Of a stretch of 64,000 nucleotides of DNA, positions 11,654 to 23,500 are shown piece by piece. The DNA is taken from the NCBI GenBank assembly GCA_014529385.2, contig CM043962.1, forward strand, positions 90,323,680 through 90,387,679. The letters run 5' to 3'. The stretch's first letter is position 1; each line of letters starts with the position of its first letter. Under the pieces are notes generated by a model. The model searched no databases and was not told the origin of the DNA. It saw nothing but the letters and a program-made list of their open reading frames with translations. This DNA comes from Adiantum capillus-veneris (lineage: Eukaryota; Streptophyta; Polypodiopsida; Polypodiales; Pteridaceae). The translations under genes were made by a program, and so were the position numbers.

Positions 11654-11775
11654 CTTGGGGGGGGGGGGGGGTCCACCATATGTAAAACCTATTTATCATG
11701 TGTGTTCAAGCACTGTTTATAAAACCCCCTTCTGAGTTTCTCACCAATAAAAGATACCCTTTTCCTATTCAATCT
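11654..11775. mobile_element. left-end fragment of the same MITE family
   Basis: A 15-base G tract (11657-11671) is followed by TCCACCATATGTAAAACC and TATCATGTGTGTTCAA, matching the left arm of the MITE at 11158. The right arm is missing; Ty3 RT sequence begins at about 11812. Confidence 0.6.
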
Positions 11776-11811
11776 ATGATATTTATTGCTACTCTCAAGT
11801 AGTATAGAAAT

Positions 11812-12254
11812 GTGTTTGATTGGTCATATAAGGACCTTAAGGGAGTGGATCCAAGTATATGTCAACATACAATACCCCTTAAGAGTGATGCTAAGCCACA
11901 TAGACAGTGTCCCTATACCTACAATGAGACATTTGTGAAGAAAGTCAAAGAGGAGATAAATAAGCTTAAAGAGGTAGAGTTTATCTATGAGATCAAACAC
12001 ACAGATTTGGTGTCGCTAATTGTGGTAGTTCCCAAAAGAATGGCAAATTGCAAGTGTGTATGAATCTCAAGTAGGTAAACACAGCCACCATAAGAGACAA
12101 CTATCCCTTACCCATCACAAATCATGTGATTGAGAGAGTTGCGGACAAAGAAGCTTATAGCTCTATTGATGGCTTTTCAGACTATAATCAGCTTACTATA
12201 AAGCCAAAGGATTAGCACAAGATAGCCTTTACGATAGAATGGGACATATTTGCT
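11812..12254 (+). pseudogene. Ty3/gypsy reverse transcriptase fragment
   Basis: The frame begins FDWSYKDLKGV with downstream QHTIPL, then VKEEINKLKEVEFIYEI, VVVPK and, in shifted frames, a D-G-F-S-x-Y-N-Q block and a K-x-A-F-T segment. These are consecutive landmarks of the N-terminal half of a plant Ty3 RT of Athila/Tat type, and resemble residues 1755-1905 of the large element at 20550-26318. Stops follow after 12063. At about 12254 the coding sequence stops abruptly and minus-strand integrase sequence begins. Confidence 0.7.
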
Positions 12255-15200
12255 TCTTCATACTTCATCACTAGGTCTCCTTCTTGTATCTTCTTATTTA
12301 GAAAACTTTGATTGACCTTTGAAACCCACTTCTCTTTTTGCTTCACATAGTAGTCCACTACTGCCTCTCTATCCATTTGCAAACCTTGAAGACTAAAAAT
12401 CCAATCTCTTGCAAAACCTCTTGCTGAGTGGCATTGATGTGCCACATACCCTTCAAAGCACCTAGTTATGCATGCACTAGTAGCACTGCCTCTTTACCAT
12501 AGAATGGAGTAAAACTTGTGGCCATCTTATAAGATGTCCTCCTATAGGCGCATAAGCACTTTTCTAGATTAGCCTCCCACTCCGCTTCTTTTTTGTATAC
12601 ATACTTTTTCAACATCTTGATGATCTTCCCGTTGGCACTTTCCACTAGACCATTGCATTGGGGGTAATAGGGTGAAGAAAACTGGTGTTGAATGTCCAAC
12701 TTCTTCACTAATGCTCACACTAGCTTGCTTGTAAACCCTTGACCTCTATTAGAAATGAGTACCCAAGGCACTCCAAAATAGCAACAAATGCAATAAAAAA
12801 CAAATTGAGCACCTACATGTTCATTAACCTCCTTAACAGCCTTGTCCTTGACCAAGGGGGTCAATGGCTACCACGATGTACTTCTTGCCGCTTGTAGACT
12901 TAGGGAGTGGACCAATAGAAACCAAACCCCACTTCTTAAAAGCACTCTAGGCTGTGATCTCCCCCTGTGACTTGGTTACCAGTCGTCTTTCACTGGCACT
13001 CATGATAAGTCTTGCACCAATAATTCACGTCGTACTATGGAAGGCCACCAAAAACGTGCTCTAAGCACTCCAAACAACACCTGGTCTTTACTGTGACACT
13101 TTCTTCATGCCATTTCTCCAACACCATGTCAATGTATTTCTTGTAAAGCACTCTCCTTAGCACTCCACCTTGACTATCGGTAATCAAGTCTTCACCTACA
13201 GATGTAAGCTTATGGGCCTTTTGCACTATCTTTCTTCTTTGTAGATTAGACAAGCCCTCTGGACACTGGCATGTGCTCAAGACATCCTCTATCTCCTTTC
13301 GAGACTCCCTACATTGCAAGTGGCCGGTGCTACATATAAACCTACAAGATGCACATGTACCCTAATACTTGCTAGTTGGTACACCTCTTGGTTCTATTCT
13401 CTCTTGACATGCTTGAATTGAACCTCTTCAAAGAACTTTAATAATTTTTAATGGAAAATGGACAAAGCTTCAAGGAAACCCTCTTCACCTGTCATTGGAC
13501 CAAAAGTTTCTTGATGACCAACAACGCATCACCCTTCATCACCGACCTAGACATGCCAAACTCCACTCTCTGCTTTAGACCCAAATGAAGTGCAAGGTAC
13601 TCCATCTCATTGCTGGTGTGGACATCTTCCACATCAAAGGCCTTCAATAGTATTACTTTGCCCCGTGGGTCCTGTATCACCATACCACCTCTTCCCTTTT
13701 GTATCACCCTCCTATATGCAACATCAAACTACATGGTAAATTCTCCTTGAATCCCAACTCCTCTAGGATTCATCTCGCACCACCCTTGGATAAACCAAAA
13801 AAATAATAACCTTGTTGACCAAAATATCTACCAAGTGATAATGTGGTCAATCTTAAACTCAAACTTGACCTCTTGTAGCATAAGCACCCACTTCATGATT
13901 TGTTCCCGTGGCTTTAAATGAAGCACCACTTCAAGAAATAGATTGTTAGCGTCAACACATAGAAATTACACACAATGAGATGCACTTTGAACTTCCTACA
14001 AGAAAAAATTAATTCCATTACCCACTGCTCCACTTTGGTGTAGGTTTCCTCCCTAGGACTTATCACCATGCTTTCAAAGTAGATAGGCTTGTAGCTTCTC
14101 CCTACCTTCTACAATAGCACCACTCCAATAGCCACCGTACCTACCATCATGGAAATATAGAAATCGTCTTTACGGTTGGGAGGACACTTTATTGGCAACT
14201 AACACAAGATTTCTTTCACCCTATCAAAGGCCTCTTGAGATTATTCATCCCATTGAAACCCATGAATCTATTGAGCCGTCTTCTGACTAGGATACACATA
14301 CTATGACATCATCCAAAAAAAACATGGCAAATGTTTTAAATTATGCACAAACAAGGCCAAACCTTGAGCACTTGGAAGAGAAATTATATTAGTGAATTTG
14401 GGATTTTCCAAATTCCCACTTTGAAAACAAGCTCAAGATTTGACCACATGGCCAAATCTTAGCCAAATTTTTGAGACCATGGTTTGGAAGATATTTTCAA
14501 GTACTACCTTGTGGAAGGCTTTGACCTTAAAAAATAGTTTGAGATTTGTCCATGGACGAATCTTGAAGACATTAATGACTTCCAAATTGTCTCTAAAGTC
14601 TCAAACTCTCTAATATGGTGTTAGAGGCTCCATTAGAACCAGAGCCTTAATCTTTTTTGGATCAGCTTCTATTCTGTTTTGTGACACCGCATGACCCAAT
14701 TACTAGGACCGATGCAGTGCTAGCTTGCCCTTCTTGGGGTTCAACTGACCACCTTCTTCATCAAGCCTTTGGAAACATAAGTGCAACTTTGACACATGCT
14801 CCACCATAGAGATATAGCATCCTATATCATCCATAAATACCCCAATGAACCTGCCTTGATATGTCCAAATACCTTATTTATCCAATCCTAGAAGGTAGTA
14901 TAGCCATTCACCAACTCAAATGGCATCCTATGGTAGACAAAACATTCCCATGGAAAGATAAAAGTAGTCTTTAGTTGGTCTTCAAATGTGCGGCCCCTAT
15001 CTCTGAAAGTACCCTAAAAGCCCATCCACATAATTAAGTATATTTCATGGCCTAACCCCTAGTTTAAGGTCTTGTCTTGGAATGACAAAGATAAGTGATT
15101 CCTCTCGGTAGCTACACGCAATGTCTTGTAGTTGACACACTCTTCACTTCCCATTCTTCTTAGGAGTGATAATCAATTGAGAAACTCACTCCGACTCTTT

Positions 15201-15900
15201 CATAGAGAATATGATTCCTCCATCTAGTAGATTATTTATCTCCTACCAAAGAGCTTATTTTTTAATCTCCCCTAGTCTTCTCAGCTTTTGCATTTTCGGC
15301 TTTTATCCCTCCTTGAGTACAATCTTATGCTCTATGCCATTTTCTCCTCACAAATCCTTGTACTCCGTCATGGATAGATATGAGGCACACAATTGAACAT
15401 AGCTCTCTTTCTCTTGCTTGATCAGATCCTCCCTCAACATACTAGCTATTTCCTCCAGACCTATGCTACGGAATCGATGTTGCACCTCCTCTTTCACATG
15501 AGAGCCCTCTATGGTGACAACAAACAAATCAACATCAATTTTCAGCATGCCATCCTTGTCCTCCTCCTTCTCTATGTAAGTGTAGCCTTCTTCATAAGCC
15601 ATCAGGGTCTTGTATTTGTAGCTTTGTCATCGTATCACCTTCATCTTTTTCCACCATAGGATGGAAATGGCTATCCTTGGTCTCAAAATCTAGGACTATT
15701 TGTCTCCCTTTCTCCTTGTTAGGCAAGGTGAAAACCCTGTTTTCCCAATCCTTTTTTTCCCTGATTGCTAAAAGCTATGACTACCCCAAGATGATAGGGT
15801 AAGCATTGTCACCTCTTTCATCACAAAAAAGTTGATTAGGCACTCTATGCCCATCACTGTGACTTTACGTCCTGAGCCACGCTTAACTACCTGGCTTTAG
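12255..15900 (-). pseudogene. Tat-like Ty3/gypsy pol relic (PR-RT-RH-aRH-INT)
   Basis: Minus-strand frames give pol in order from 15.9 kb down. A protease remnant comes first (about 15.9-15.6 kb). RT pieces include VCVNYKT and RTFEDQLKTTFIFPW (about 15.15-14.9 kb), then RIEADPKKIKAL. RNase H remains around 14.2-13.85 kb end in a KWVLMLQEVKFEF segment. A second RNase H of the archaeal-like RVT_3 type follows (13707-13492: GGMVIQDPRGK, TSNEMEYLALHLGL, KGDALLVIKKL). Integrase comes last (13319-13035 zinc-binding part; 12708-12466 with YYPQCNGLVESANGK; 12445-12255 C-terminus). The extra RNase H between RH and INT marks the Tat lineage. Numerous stops and frameshifts make it non-functional. Confidence 0.75.
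14345..14640. other. non-coding insert inside the Tat-like RT/RH relic
   Basis: Between the RT C-terminal piece and RNase H, about 290 bases show no Ty3 similarity and different composition, with repeated CAAATCTT/AAGATTTG-like words. It may be a small insertion, but I see no clear target duplication. Confidence 0.3.
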
Positions 15901-16329
15901 CATGGATGGCTATCCTCATGTAAATGAGTTAACCTAAAGTCACGGTCTCCTAATCTCCAGGCTCATCCATAAGATTAAACTGGAGTTCAATCAACTTAAG
16001 CAAAGACAAATTTATACATCTATAATGGCAGATAACATCATAACTATTGCACTCAAACAAAGAATAAAAAATCATTATTAGCAATTACACATATCCACGA
16101 ACATGAATCATGGAAAGTAGTACACCTGGAGGTATGGAGTGGCTCATTTCGTTGAAGCAGATGTCCTCAGCCATGTGGATGGAGATCCATATAAGTTCTA
16201 CTTAACACATCCAAAAATAGACACTATACCTCTAGGAGGCATGTCAGTGTGAAAAATTAAAACGCCTAAAAAACAAACTCAAAACACAATCTAGACCCCT
16301 AACCTACCTATCTGTCACCCCTTTTGGAA
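15901..16329. other. non-coding, nothing recognised
   Basis: Lies between the protease remnant and the small minus-strand ORF. No motif seen. Confidence 0.35.
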
Positions 16330-16752
16330 TCAAGGAAAGAGGATATTATATAAACCGGGTGGCCACCCTAAGGCTAGGCCTCTATCCTCATCATCTAGAT
16401 AAATAAAATCGTTGTCCGTGAGGCCATAGTCTTCCTCGGTCTCTATTAGTTCCTCTTCATCATCCTCTTGTGCAAGCATGCTAATCAAGAACCTCGCGAT
16501 GCGTGGATACTCATCTTGTGCAAAAGAATAAGCATGTGCCATTGGAGACACATTCGCTACTGGGTAGGGATCACTAGTTAGCCATAGACGTATCAACCAT
16601 TCTAACTCCTCAAAATTTCTCTCACATGCAAGGCTCTCTATCAAATCCCATTCGCAAGAAAGTATAGGGTAGCATACGTAGAACACTTGAGGAAAAGACA
16701 AAGGGTACCTTTCATCAAAAATAGAAGTGCATGCCTCTGGTGAAGTAGCCAT
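16330..16752 (-). CDS. small acidic ORF of unknown function (140 aa)
   Basis: The best start is the ATG at 16752-16750, in good plant context (AAATGGC); an in-frame TTG lies three codons earlier. The 140-residue product begins MATSPEACTSIFDERYPL. It has a tryptophan/leucine-rich middle (EELEWLIRLWLTSD) and a strongly acidic C-terminal third (EDDEEELIETEEDYG). No signal peptide or membrane segment is evident, and I do not recognise the family. It lies about 260 bp downstream of the polypurine tract of the large Athila-like element, on the same strand, behind a TATA box. It could be an extra ORF of that element, an ORF inside an LTR, or a captured fragment. Confidence 0.45.
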   Translation of the reverse strand: MATSPEACTSIFDERYPLSFPQVFYVCYPILSCEWDLIESLACERNFEELEWLIRLWLTSDPYPVANVSPMAHAYSFAQDEYPRIARFLISMLAQEDDEEELIETEEDYGLTDNDFIYLDDEDRGLALGWPPGLYNILFP

Positions 16753-16920
16753 TTCTGACAAGACAGATAGATTTGGTTAGGCCTTTAAAACATAAGAGTT
16801 GTTTTTGTGTGTTGCTTGAATTGACACGGTGAATTTGGACTTATATGTAAGATCTTATAGGGTGCTCTCTCGTTGCTAGTTGCTCTTGCTTTTACTATTT
16901 TTGTTTTTTGTGAGTATAAG

Positions 16921-16934
16921 GCTATATATATACA
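16921..16934 (-). promoter_or_regulatory. TATA box upstream of the small ORF
   Basis: GTATATATATAGCC on the minus strand lies about 170 bases upstream of the ATG at 16752. A start site 30 bases below it would give a short A-rich leader. It could equally be the U3 promoter of an LTR starting at 17010. Confidence 0.45.
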
Positions 16935-17010
16935 TTCCCTAAGATTGGAATTGAGAGGTCAGGGAGGAAGGTTGAGAGGGGAGCGAGTGAATGATTGAGG
17001 TTAGCAAACA

Positions 17011-17024
17011 CTCCCCCCTTCCTT
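17011..17024 (-). other. polypurine tract of the large Ty3 element
   Basis: AAGGAAGGGGGGAG on the minus strand lies just after the end of the pol frame (stop at 17032-17034) and is followed directly by TGTTTGCTAACC at 17010, the expected start of a 3' LTR. Confidence 0.55.
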
Positions 17025-17352
17025 GGGTAGATCATACCTTTTGGAAGGAGGTCATCACCTTTTGAAACCAATTGTTCCAAGTTGTTATGGGTGAAGGTTT
17101 TAACCAATAGTTTTCGACCGCCCTATGCGTTTCATCTAGTTGCAAGGGTGGTAAGGTACTCTCCCATGATTTTATTTGCAACGTTGTTGTAGGTGGTGAA
17201 CTTACCCCGGGAGGTGCAAACTCTTTCGTGCTTGTATGGATATGTACAGTGGTAGGTGGAGGTTGTGTCGAAGCTTCTATTTGCGTATAGGAACTACATG
17301 AAGAGCAAGAAGCTTCATTTGATTTCCATGTTCCTGAGCTAGGTGGAACAAA

Positions 17353-18666
17353 TCATTCTTTCTTTGGTACCCAAACTAGCTCTAGATCGGGTGTGTAACA
17401 TTCCATGATTTTTTCCTTTCCGCGATTTTCAATTTGTTTTGGAGCCACAGGATTGGGTTTACATGGGCCAGGTGACAGGTAAGAGTACACTTTACGTTTG
17501 GGCACCCAGATTTGATCATTCCCTTCATAGTATCCTTGGGCTTCCAATAGTCGTTTAGGAATCCAACGCAACGTTTCTTTACATTTCTTGGAGTGAGTGG
17601 GACGGTTCTTACTAGGTTTCCGTTTTTTTGCATCAACCATGCTCACTACAGAGGCTTTAGGGACCCACTTGTATGTTTTTTGTGTTATATTAGGATGGTT
17701 CTTGTGGGTCTCAAGCTTTCTTTCAAATACATCAGTTGAAGCTCTAGAGAGTTGGGCTATGGGGAAGTGTGGTTCAACCTCCTGGACATGCAATGTCTTG
17801 GGTTTTATTTCTTTAGGCAATATCTCAGGGACTATGGCTTGAGTGGTAGGGCTAAGAGTTGGTTTTTGCGTTGTAACACCCCCAGTCCCCCAATCAATAG
17901 TGCATTTGGTGGCTATCATCCACGTGCGGCCTAGGTTTATATTACCCTCCATAGTTCCAGTAGGCATGACCAAAAAGTCTTGAGCTACAATCCCATTGTC
18001 ATAACTGACAGAAGTGTGCCAGATTCCAAAAACCGTAGTTTTTTTCTTGTTGACACCCTTGACTTGGATAATACTCTCAGATAGAGGTGGCTTCCCTAAC
18101 TGACACCACACCCTATAGGATAACAGATTATATTTAGCACCCGTGTCCAATAAGGCGTTATATAGCACTTTTCCATAGGCACTATTTAACTCAATAGGGT
18201 ATCGTAGAGGTGTGTCAGAGTCCAACCCATCCTCTTCGATTTCCACGTGGAATGCATTTGTGACTCCAAGGTTAGCCTCTCGTTTTTGTCTTATACGTTG
18301 TTGTCGCTCCTTAGCCTCAGCTTGAGCTTGTATCTTGTTTAACTCGGTTTGTGCTTTGGCGGCCTTTTTTTGATGAATGGCCCGTAGTTCTTCTTGGTTT
18401 AAAGGATCATAATATCTTTTGAATTTACTCCCATTGAGGAATCCAATGGTTTCAACTCCATCAAGAGTTTCCACACGAAGGGTACCTTGTGGGGTAATTT
18501 CACATACTCTATATGGTCCTTTACCAGCATATTTCAACTTTTTCTTCTCTTTACGTACTCCATACATAAGGACTTTATCACCAACTTTGATGTCCTTGTC
18601 CTTCACATGGCGATCAAACCACTTCTTTCTCCTATCCTTTTCCACAAGAGCATTTTGCACAGCCAA
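17353..18666 (-). pseudogene. integrase C-terminus fused to second retropepsin and W-repeat tail
   Basis: This frame continues the integrase directly after the in-frame TAG at 18667-18669; there is no ATG, so it is a piece of one polyprotein. Residues 10-86 are the Ty3 integrase C-terminal domain (RKKWFDRHVKDKDIKVGDKV...RYYDP). Residues 88-132 are charged and helical. Residues 155-262 form a retropepsin-like domain: ALLDTGAKYNLLS holds the catalytic D-T-G-A (174-177, nucleotides 18136-18147), and NINLGRTWM (243-250) matches the second hydrophobic-Gly motif. The tail carries KWVPK (333), RWIPK (367), IWVPK (386) and VWVPK (431). After the TGA the frame stays open for 106 more codons to 17032, so the original protein was longer. 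A protease C-terminal to integrase is not usual in plant Ty3 elements as I know them. Confidence 0.75.
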
Positions 18667-20526
18667 CTATCTCTCTTCGTCTAGTTTTTCTAAGATATAC
18701 AAACGCTCGGTTAAGGGGTTACCATTCCATCCTTCTTGCGAAGCTACCCTAAGACTAAGAATGACAAACTCCCAAGGCATAACCGCTTCTTGGCCGTATA
18801 CCATTTTGAATGGCGTACAATTAATAGCCACTTTATAAGCAGTACGATAAGCCCATAGAGCAGATGTCAACTTCAAATCCCAATCAGTGCGATGAGCTTC
18901 TACCGTCTTGGTTAAAATAGAGATTAGAGTCTTGTTGGTGCTCTCGGCTTGTCCATTATCTTGCGGGTAATAAGGTGTAGACTTATGGTGGGATATCATG
19001 AAGGTCGTGGTAAGCTCTCTTATTACCTCATTTATAAAATGGGTACCATTATCACTAACAATTTCAAAAGGGCAACCAAATCTTGTGATAATGTTCTCAA
19101 AAAGAAACTTAGCTGTTGTCCTCGCGTCAGCTTTTTGTGAAGCCTTAGCTTCATCCCACTTTGTTACATAGTCCGTAGCAACTAGAATATATCGAGATTG
19201 AGTGTTGCGAGCTGCGGGACTAATTGGACCTACAAAGTCTAAGCCCCATTTTTCAAATGGTTGGGTTACTTTAATAGGATGTAAGGGCATTCTGTCTTTG
19301 CGCTGTGTGGTCTTGTAACGTTGGCACTCATCACACCCTTTTGCAAAAAGTGATGCATCCTTAAATAAAGTTGGCCACCAATAGCCTGATTGTAGCACCT
19401 TTCTAGCAGTCAGGTCTCCTGAAAAATGACCTCCCGCTATGCCCATATGTGCTTCTTGCAAGATATACAAATATTCATCCTCGCGGGCACAACGCCTAAG
19501 AATATCATCCTTGCCTAATCTATACAGAGTTCCGGAAATCAGACAATAGGGTTCACATTCTTTTACTAGCCTTTGAGCGATATCCTTACGAAGTTCCTTG
19601 GGTGGAAAACCATTAACTAAAAAGTTAACAATGTTCTCACTCCATTCAGGCATAGTCTCAACTATGAATAGGGAAGTATCGGGTAATTCATCATCAACTC
19701 CTGTAGGGGCTTCACCATTGGGTATGCGAGACAAATGATCAGCCATGACGTGCCTTTTACCGGGTCTCACTACAATCGTGAAATCAAACTCCAGAAGAAT
19801 TAACAACCATCGTGTGATTCTTCCTGTGGAGCATGGCTTGTTTACCAGATACAGCAACGCTTGATGGTCCACATAAAATACAAACTTGTTTGCCAGAAGG
19901 TAGTAGCGAAATTTCTTTACTACATAAACCATTGCCAAACCTTCTCGCTCTGTAGTGGTGTAGTTCCTTTCAGCATCGTTCAATTGACGGCTTGCAAAGC
20001 TAATGGGATAGTCCAATTTATGTTCTCCTGGTTGAGTGAGAACACACCCAATAGCAAAGTTTGATGCATCAATATGCACATGGAAAATGACATCCCAGTT
20101 AGGTGTCCTTAAAATCGGAGCACTTGCTAGTGTTTTCTTCAATTGTTCATAGGCCTGGTCACACTCTTCAGTCCATTTAAATTCAATGAGAAGCTTGTAC
20201 AAAGGACGTGCTATCTCAGCGAAAAATAAAATAAACCGTCGATAATAACCCACGTGTCCCATGAACCTTTGAACTCCCTTGTAATTGGTTGGTGGTGGTA
20301 ACTCTAGAATCACTTTAATTTTGCTCTCGTCGGTTGAGATACCATTCTTGGATACTATATGCCCTAAAATAACTCCATGCTTGACCCAAAATTGGCATTT
20401 GAACGGGTTCAATAAGATACGATATAACCTACACTTTTCAAACACCTTCCGCAAACATGATAGATGTTCCTTCCAAGAAGAGTAAACACAAAGGTCGTCT
20501 AAGAAAGCTTCACAAAACTCTCTCAA
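18667..20526 (-). pseudogene. Ty3 RT C-terminus, RNase H and integrase
   Basis: A 619-residue frame continuing the gag-PR1-RT frame after a frameshift near 20565. It begins with the RT catalytic FLDDLCVYS. RNase H follows with HIDASNFAIG, TTEREGLA, YVDHQALLYL and MADHLSR, the four acidic positions of Ty3 RNase H. Integrase has the zinc-binding EAHMGIAGGHF...KGCDECQRYK, then the D-D-E residues in GLDFVGP, VSDNGTHF and GQAESTNK. All catalytic residues are present. It ends at TAG (18667-18669), and the same frame resumes on the next codon with the integrase C-terminal domain, so the stop is a nonsense mutation and not a gene end. Confidence 0.9.
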
Positions 20527-20549
20527 ATATTCTTTAAAAGCAGTGTTTA

Positions 20550-23500
20550 TTAATCGTTGGAATGTAGCAGGGCATTTGTTAAGCCAAAAGCCATCACACG
20601 AAATGCAAACACGCCAAATTCTGTGATGAAGGCAGTTTTAGCTTGGTCCTCTAGTGCTATCGTGATTTGGTTGTAGCCTGAGTACCCATCTAGAAAGCTA
20701 TAAGCTTCCTTGCCTGCAACTCTTTCGAGTACATGTTCGGAATATGGTAGGGGGTAATGGTCTCTTCTAGTAGCTGCATTAACTTTTTTGAGGTCCATGC
20801 ACACCCTGAGTTTCCCATTCTTTTTTGGCACGATAACTATTGGAGACACCCATTCAGAGTGTTCAATAGGATATATGAACCCACATTTGATAAGCTTATC
20901 TAGTTCTTCTTGAATGATCTTTGCGTACTTAGGATTCATCGGGTAGGGTCTTTGTTGTACTTGCTTCGCAGTGCTAATCATAGGGATTGTATGTTGGACC
21001 ACAGAAGGTGGAACACCTTTCATATCATGGTATGTCCAAGCGAATACGTCCTTGAATTCCTTGAGAAGCACTTTGAGGACCGCCTCTTCAACTTCTGTGA
21101 GGTCTTGGGCAATAAAAACAGGTTTTGATTCTTCACCGGGGTCAGCTAATTCTATTTCTTTAACTATTGCCGGACCATCATAGATTCCATTATTCCCATC
21201 GATAGGTATTCTTTGGGCTTTTGTGTACACAACCTTTGCTTCCCCTGTGGTGTAAGATTTGAAATGTTCTGGTGCATGATGCAAGTCTGTGGATTCTGGT
21301 TGTGCTTTGGTTTGTGCTTCCATTTCTGCTTTCTTGTGTTGTCGAGCTAACTCTTGGTTTTGACGCCTCCTTGCAGTGCGGCTCAACTTTGGCTTGTCTA
21401 TGATCTCTAATTGGGCTATGTCATGGGGTCGTGGTCTACACCACATAACATTTTGGAGATATTCACCCCAATTGTCTACCAATTTTCGATGAGCATCACA
21501 TGCTCCTATATAACTGAGCCATTCTGCTGAGGATCTCTTCTTTTTTATCCTAGCACGTACATTGGCTCGATATCGATGCCTCTTAAGGTTTTTCTTTTTC
21601 TTATTTGAGACCTGCTTTTGATTTGCATTTAGATATGGCTCACTAAAGGAGTCCTCGTTGGTGTCCTCTTCACTCTCGGGGGAGCTATCATCGGTTGATG
21701 TGTTCGGTCCTTCCGAATGTTTTGACTCTGAACTTGCTCCACTCTCTAATTCATGAGATTCAGAATCCGTTTCACTCTGGGAGTCAGTGTCCAAGTCGTG
21801 TTGGTCAAAGTCTTCTATTGAGCTATCGGTGTCACTGTCAAATTGGTCCACAATTGCCTTGCCCTTAGAAGATGCATGTATGGCACTTATCATGTTCAGA
21901 GGTACCTCTTCCCCCTCTGGTGTGACCCAAGTGGTTCCTCTATTTCCCCAGGTATCTATGGTTGCAGCTAGGTGTACCCAGTCTACGTTGTCTGATTCCG
22001 TCATACCCGGTAACACATCCATGTAAGGAGAATCTTGGCCAATGTCTGTATCCTTCTTACAAGTGTAACAATATTGTAGTGGGGCCGAGTGAACGGTGGT
22101 GTCAGAGCGATGGTCAATAATGGTTTTACTCCCTAAGGGGTGTACCTTACCAGTCACCAAATCCACTCTAAGGACAGAGTCTTGGAATTGCAAATAGACA
22201 TGATTTTTAGACCAATCGTGAACCATTTGTGCTTCCCTTATGAATGGTCGTCCTAAAATCATTTCATATGACATAAGGTGTTTAGAGAAATCCATTACAA
22301 TGAACGTATGTCGTACCTTGTGTCCTAGAACTTTGATCTTAAGATCCTTGAGCATCCCCATAGGTTTGGCTATGGTACCATTTGCCATCTTTACCACAAT
22401 GTTAGTAACACTGAGGCGGGGTTTTCCCATGGATTCCCAACAATCTTTTGTAACGATGCTAACTCCCGCACCACCATCAAGAATTCCCTTTATAGTTAAT
22501 CCCTTCGTAGTGATGGGTAGGGTCGCATTAGACTCGTTGCCTTCAAAATACTGCCCTAATTCGTTAATGGGTACCTCGATCACAGACTCGTGTCCATCTA
22601 AGTCAAGTGATTGCACATGATTTTCCTCATCAATCATAATCGAGTCAGGCCTATTTGGTTGCGCAAACTGCGCTAATCCCGTTCGTAGCTCTCCGTTAAG
22701 GAATGCTCGAAGTGCAAGGAATAACTCAGGATCTCCATACAGCTTTGCTATGATCGTGGTTCGGACCTCAGAAGACATGAAGTCCACTAGTTTGGCAACA
22801 TTCATTGGCATTTTGCAGGGTGTAGGTCCTTGACTAGGAACTGGTGAGGATGGAATCTCATATTCCTCAATGGGATCAGGTATTCCTTCGTTAAACATCC
22901 TTTCCAACAAGAAAGGTGTATGCTCACTTTCTGATGCCCCGTCCTCACTCCCTTCTTGGATGATACTAGATATGGCTAACGGTCTATGGTTCATGTGGGG
23001 TGGATGAACTTGCGTGGGAAACACTGTGTCATGAATTTTGACATGCATGGGTTCTGGTTCTAGTTTCCTTTGAGTCTCCTCCACTAAACCTCTTAGATGT
23101 TTCACTTGCTCAATCTCGTCTATTGAGTTTGGGTACGTCCCAACCTTCTTTTTACGATTCTTCCCTTTTTGCCCCTGCGGTTTATCTTGGGGGTCTTGGA
23201 TTGGATTTGGAAACACTTGTGGTGTTTTCAGAGGCTCTTTATGGTTTTCTCTTATTCGGTTTTCATTTGGTTCCATGTTACGGTTTTCTTTGTCGGTCTT
23301 TCCCTTTGTGGCATTGGTTCTAGTCTCCATTGTCTCGATTGAATCTGAATCATCCTCGAGGTCATTCATATACACGGGGTCATCTCCTGTTCCTATGTTT
23401 GTTTTGGAACTTGGCTTTGAATTTCCCGTATTCTGCGAACTCTTCCTTCGTGTCTTCTTTTTCTTTGCTTGGATAACTGACGCGGTATCTCTCTCTTCGA

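Noticed and set aside
17353-20526. Treating the integrase frame and the second-protease frame as two genes
   Set aside because: They are in the same phase, separated by a single TAG; the second has no ATG and starts in the middle of the integrase C-terminal domain.
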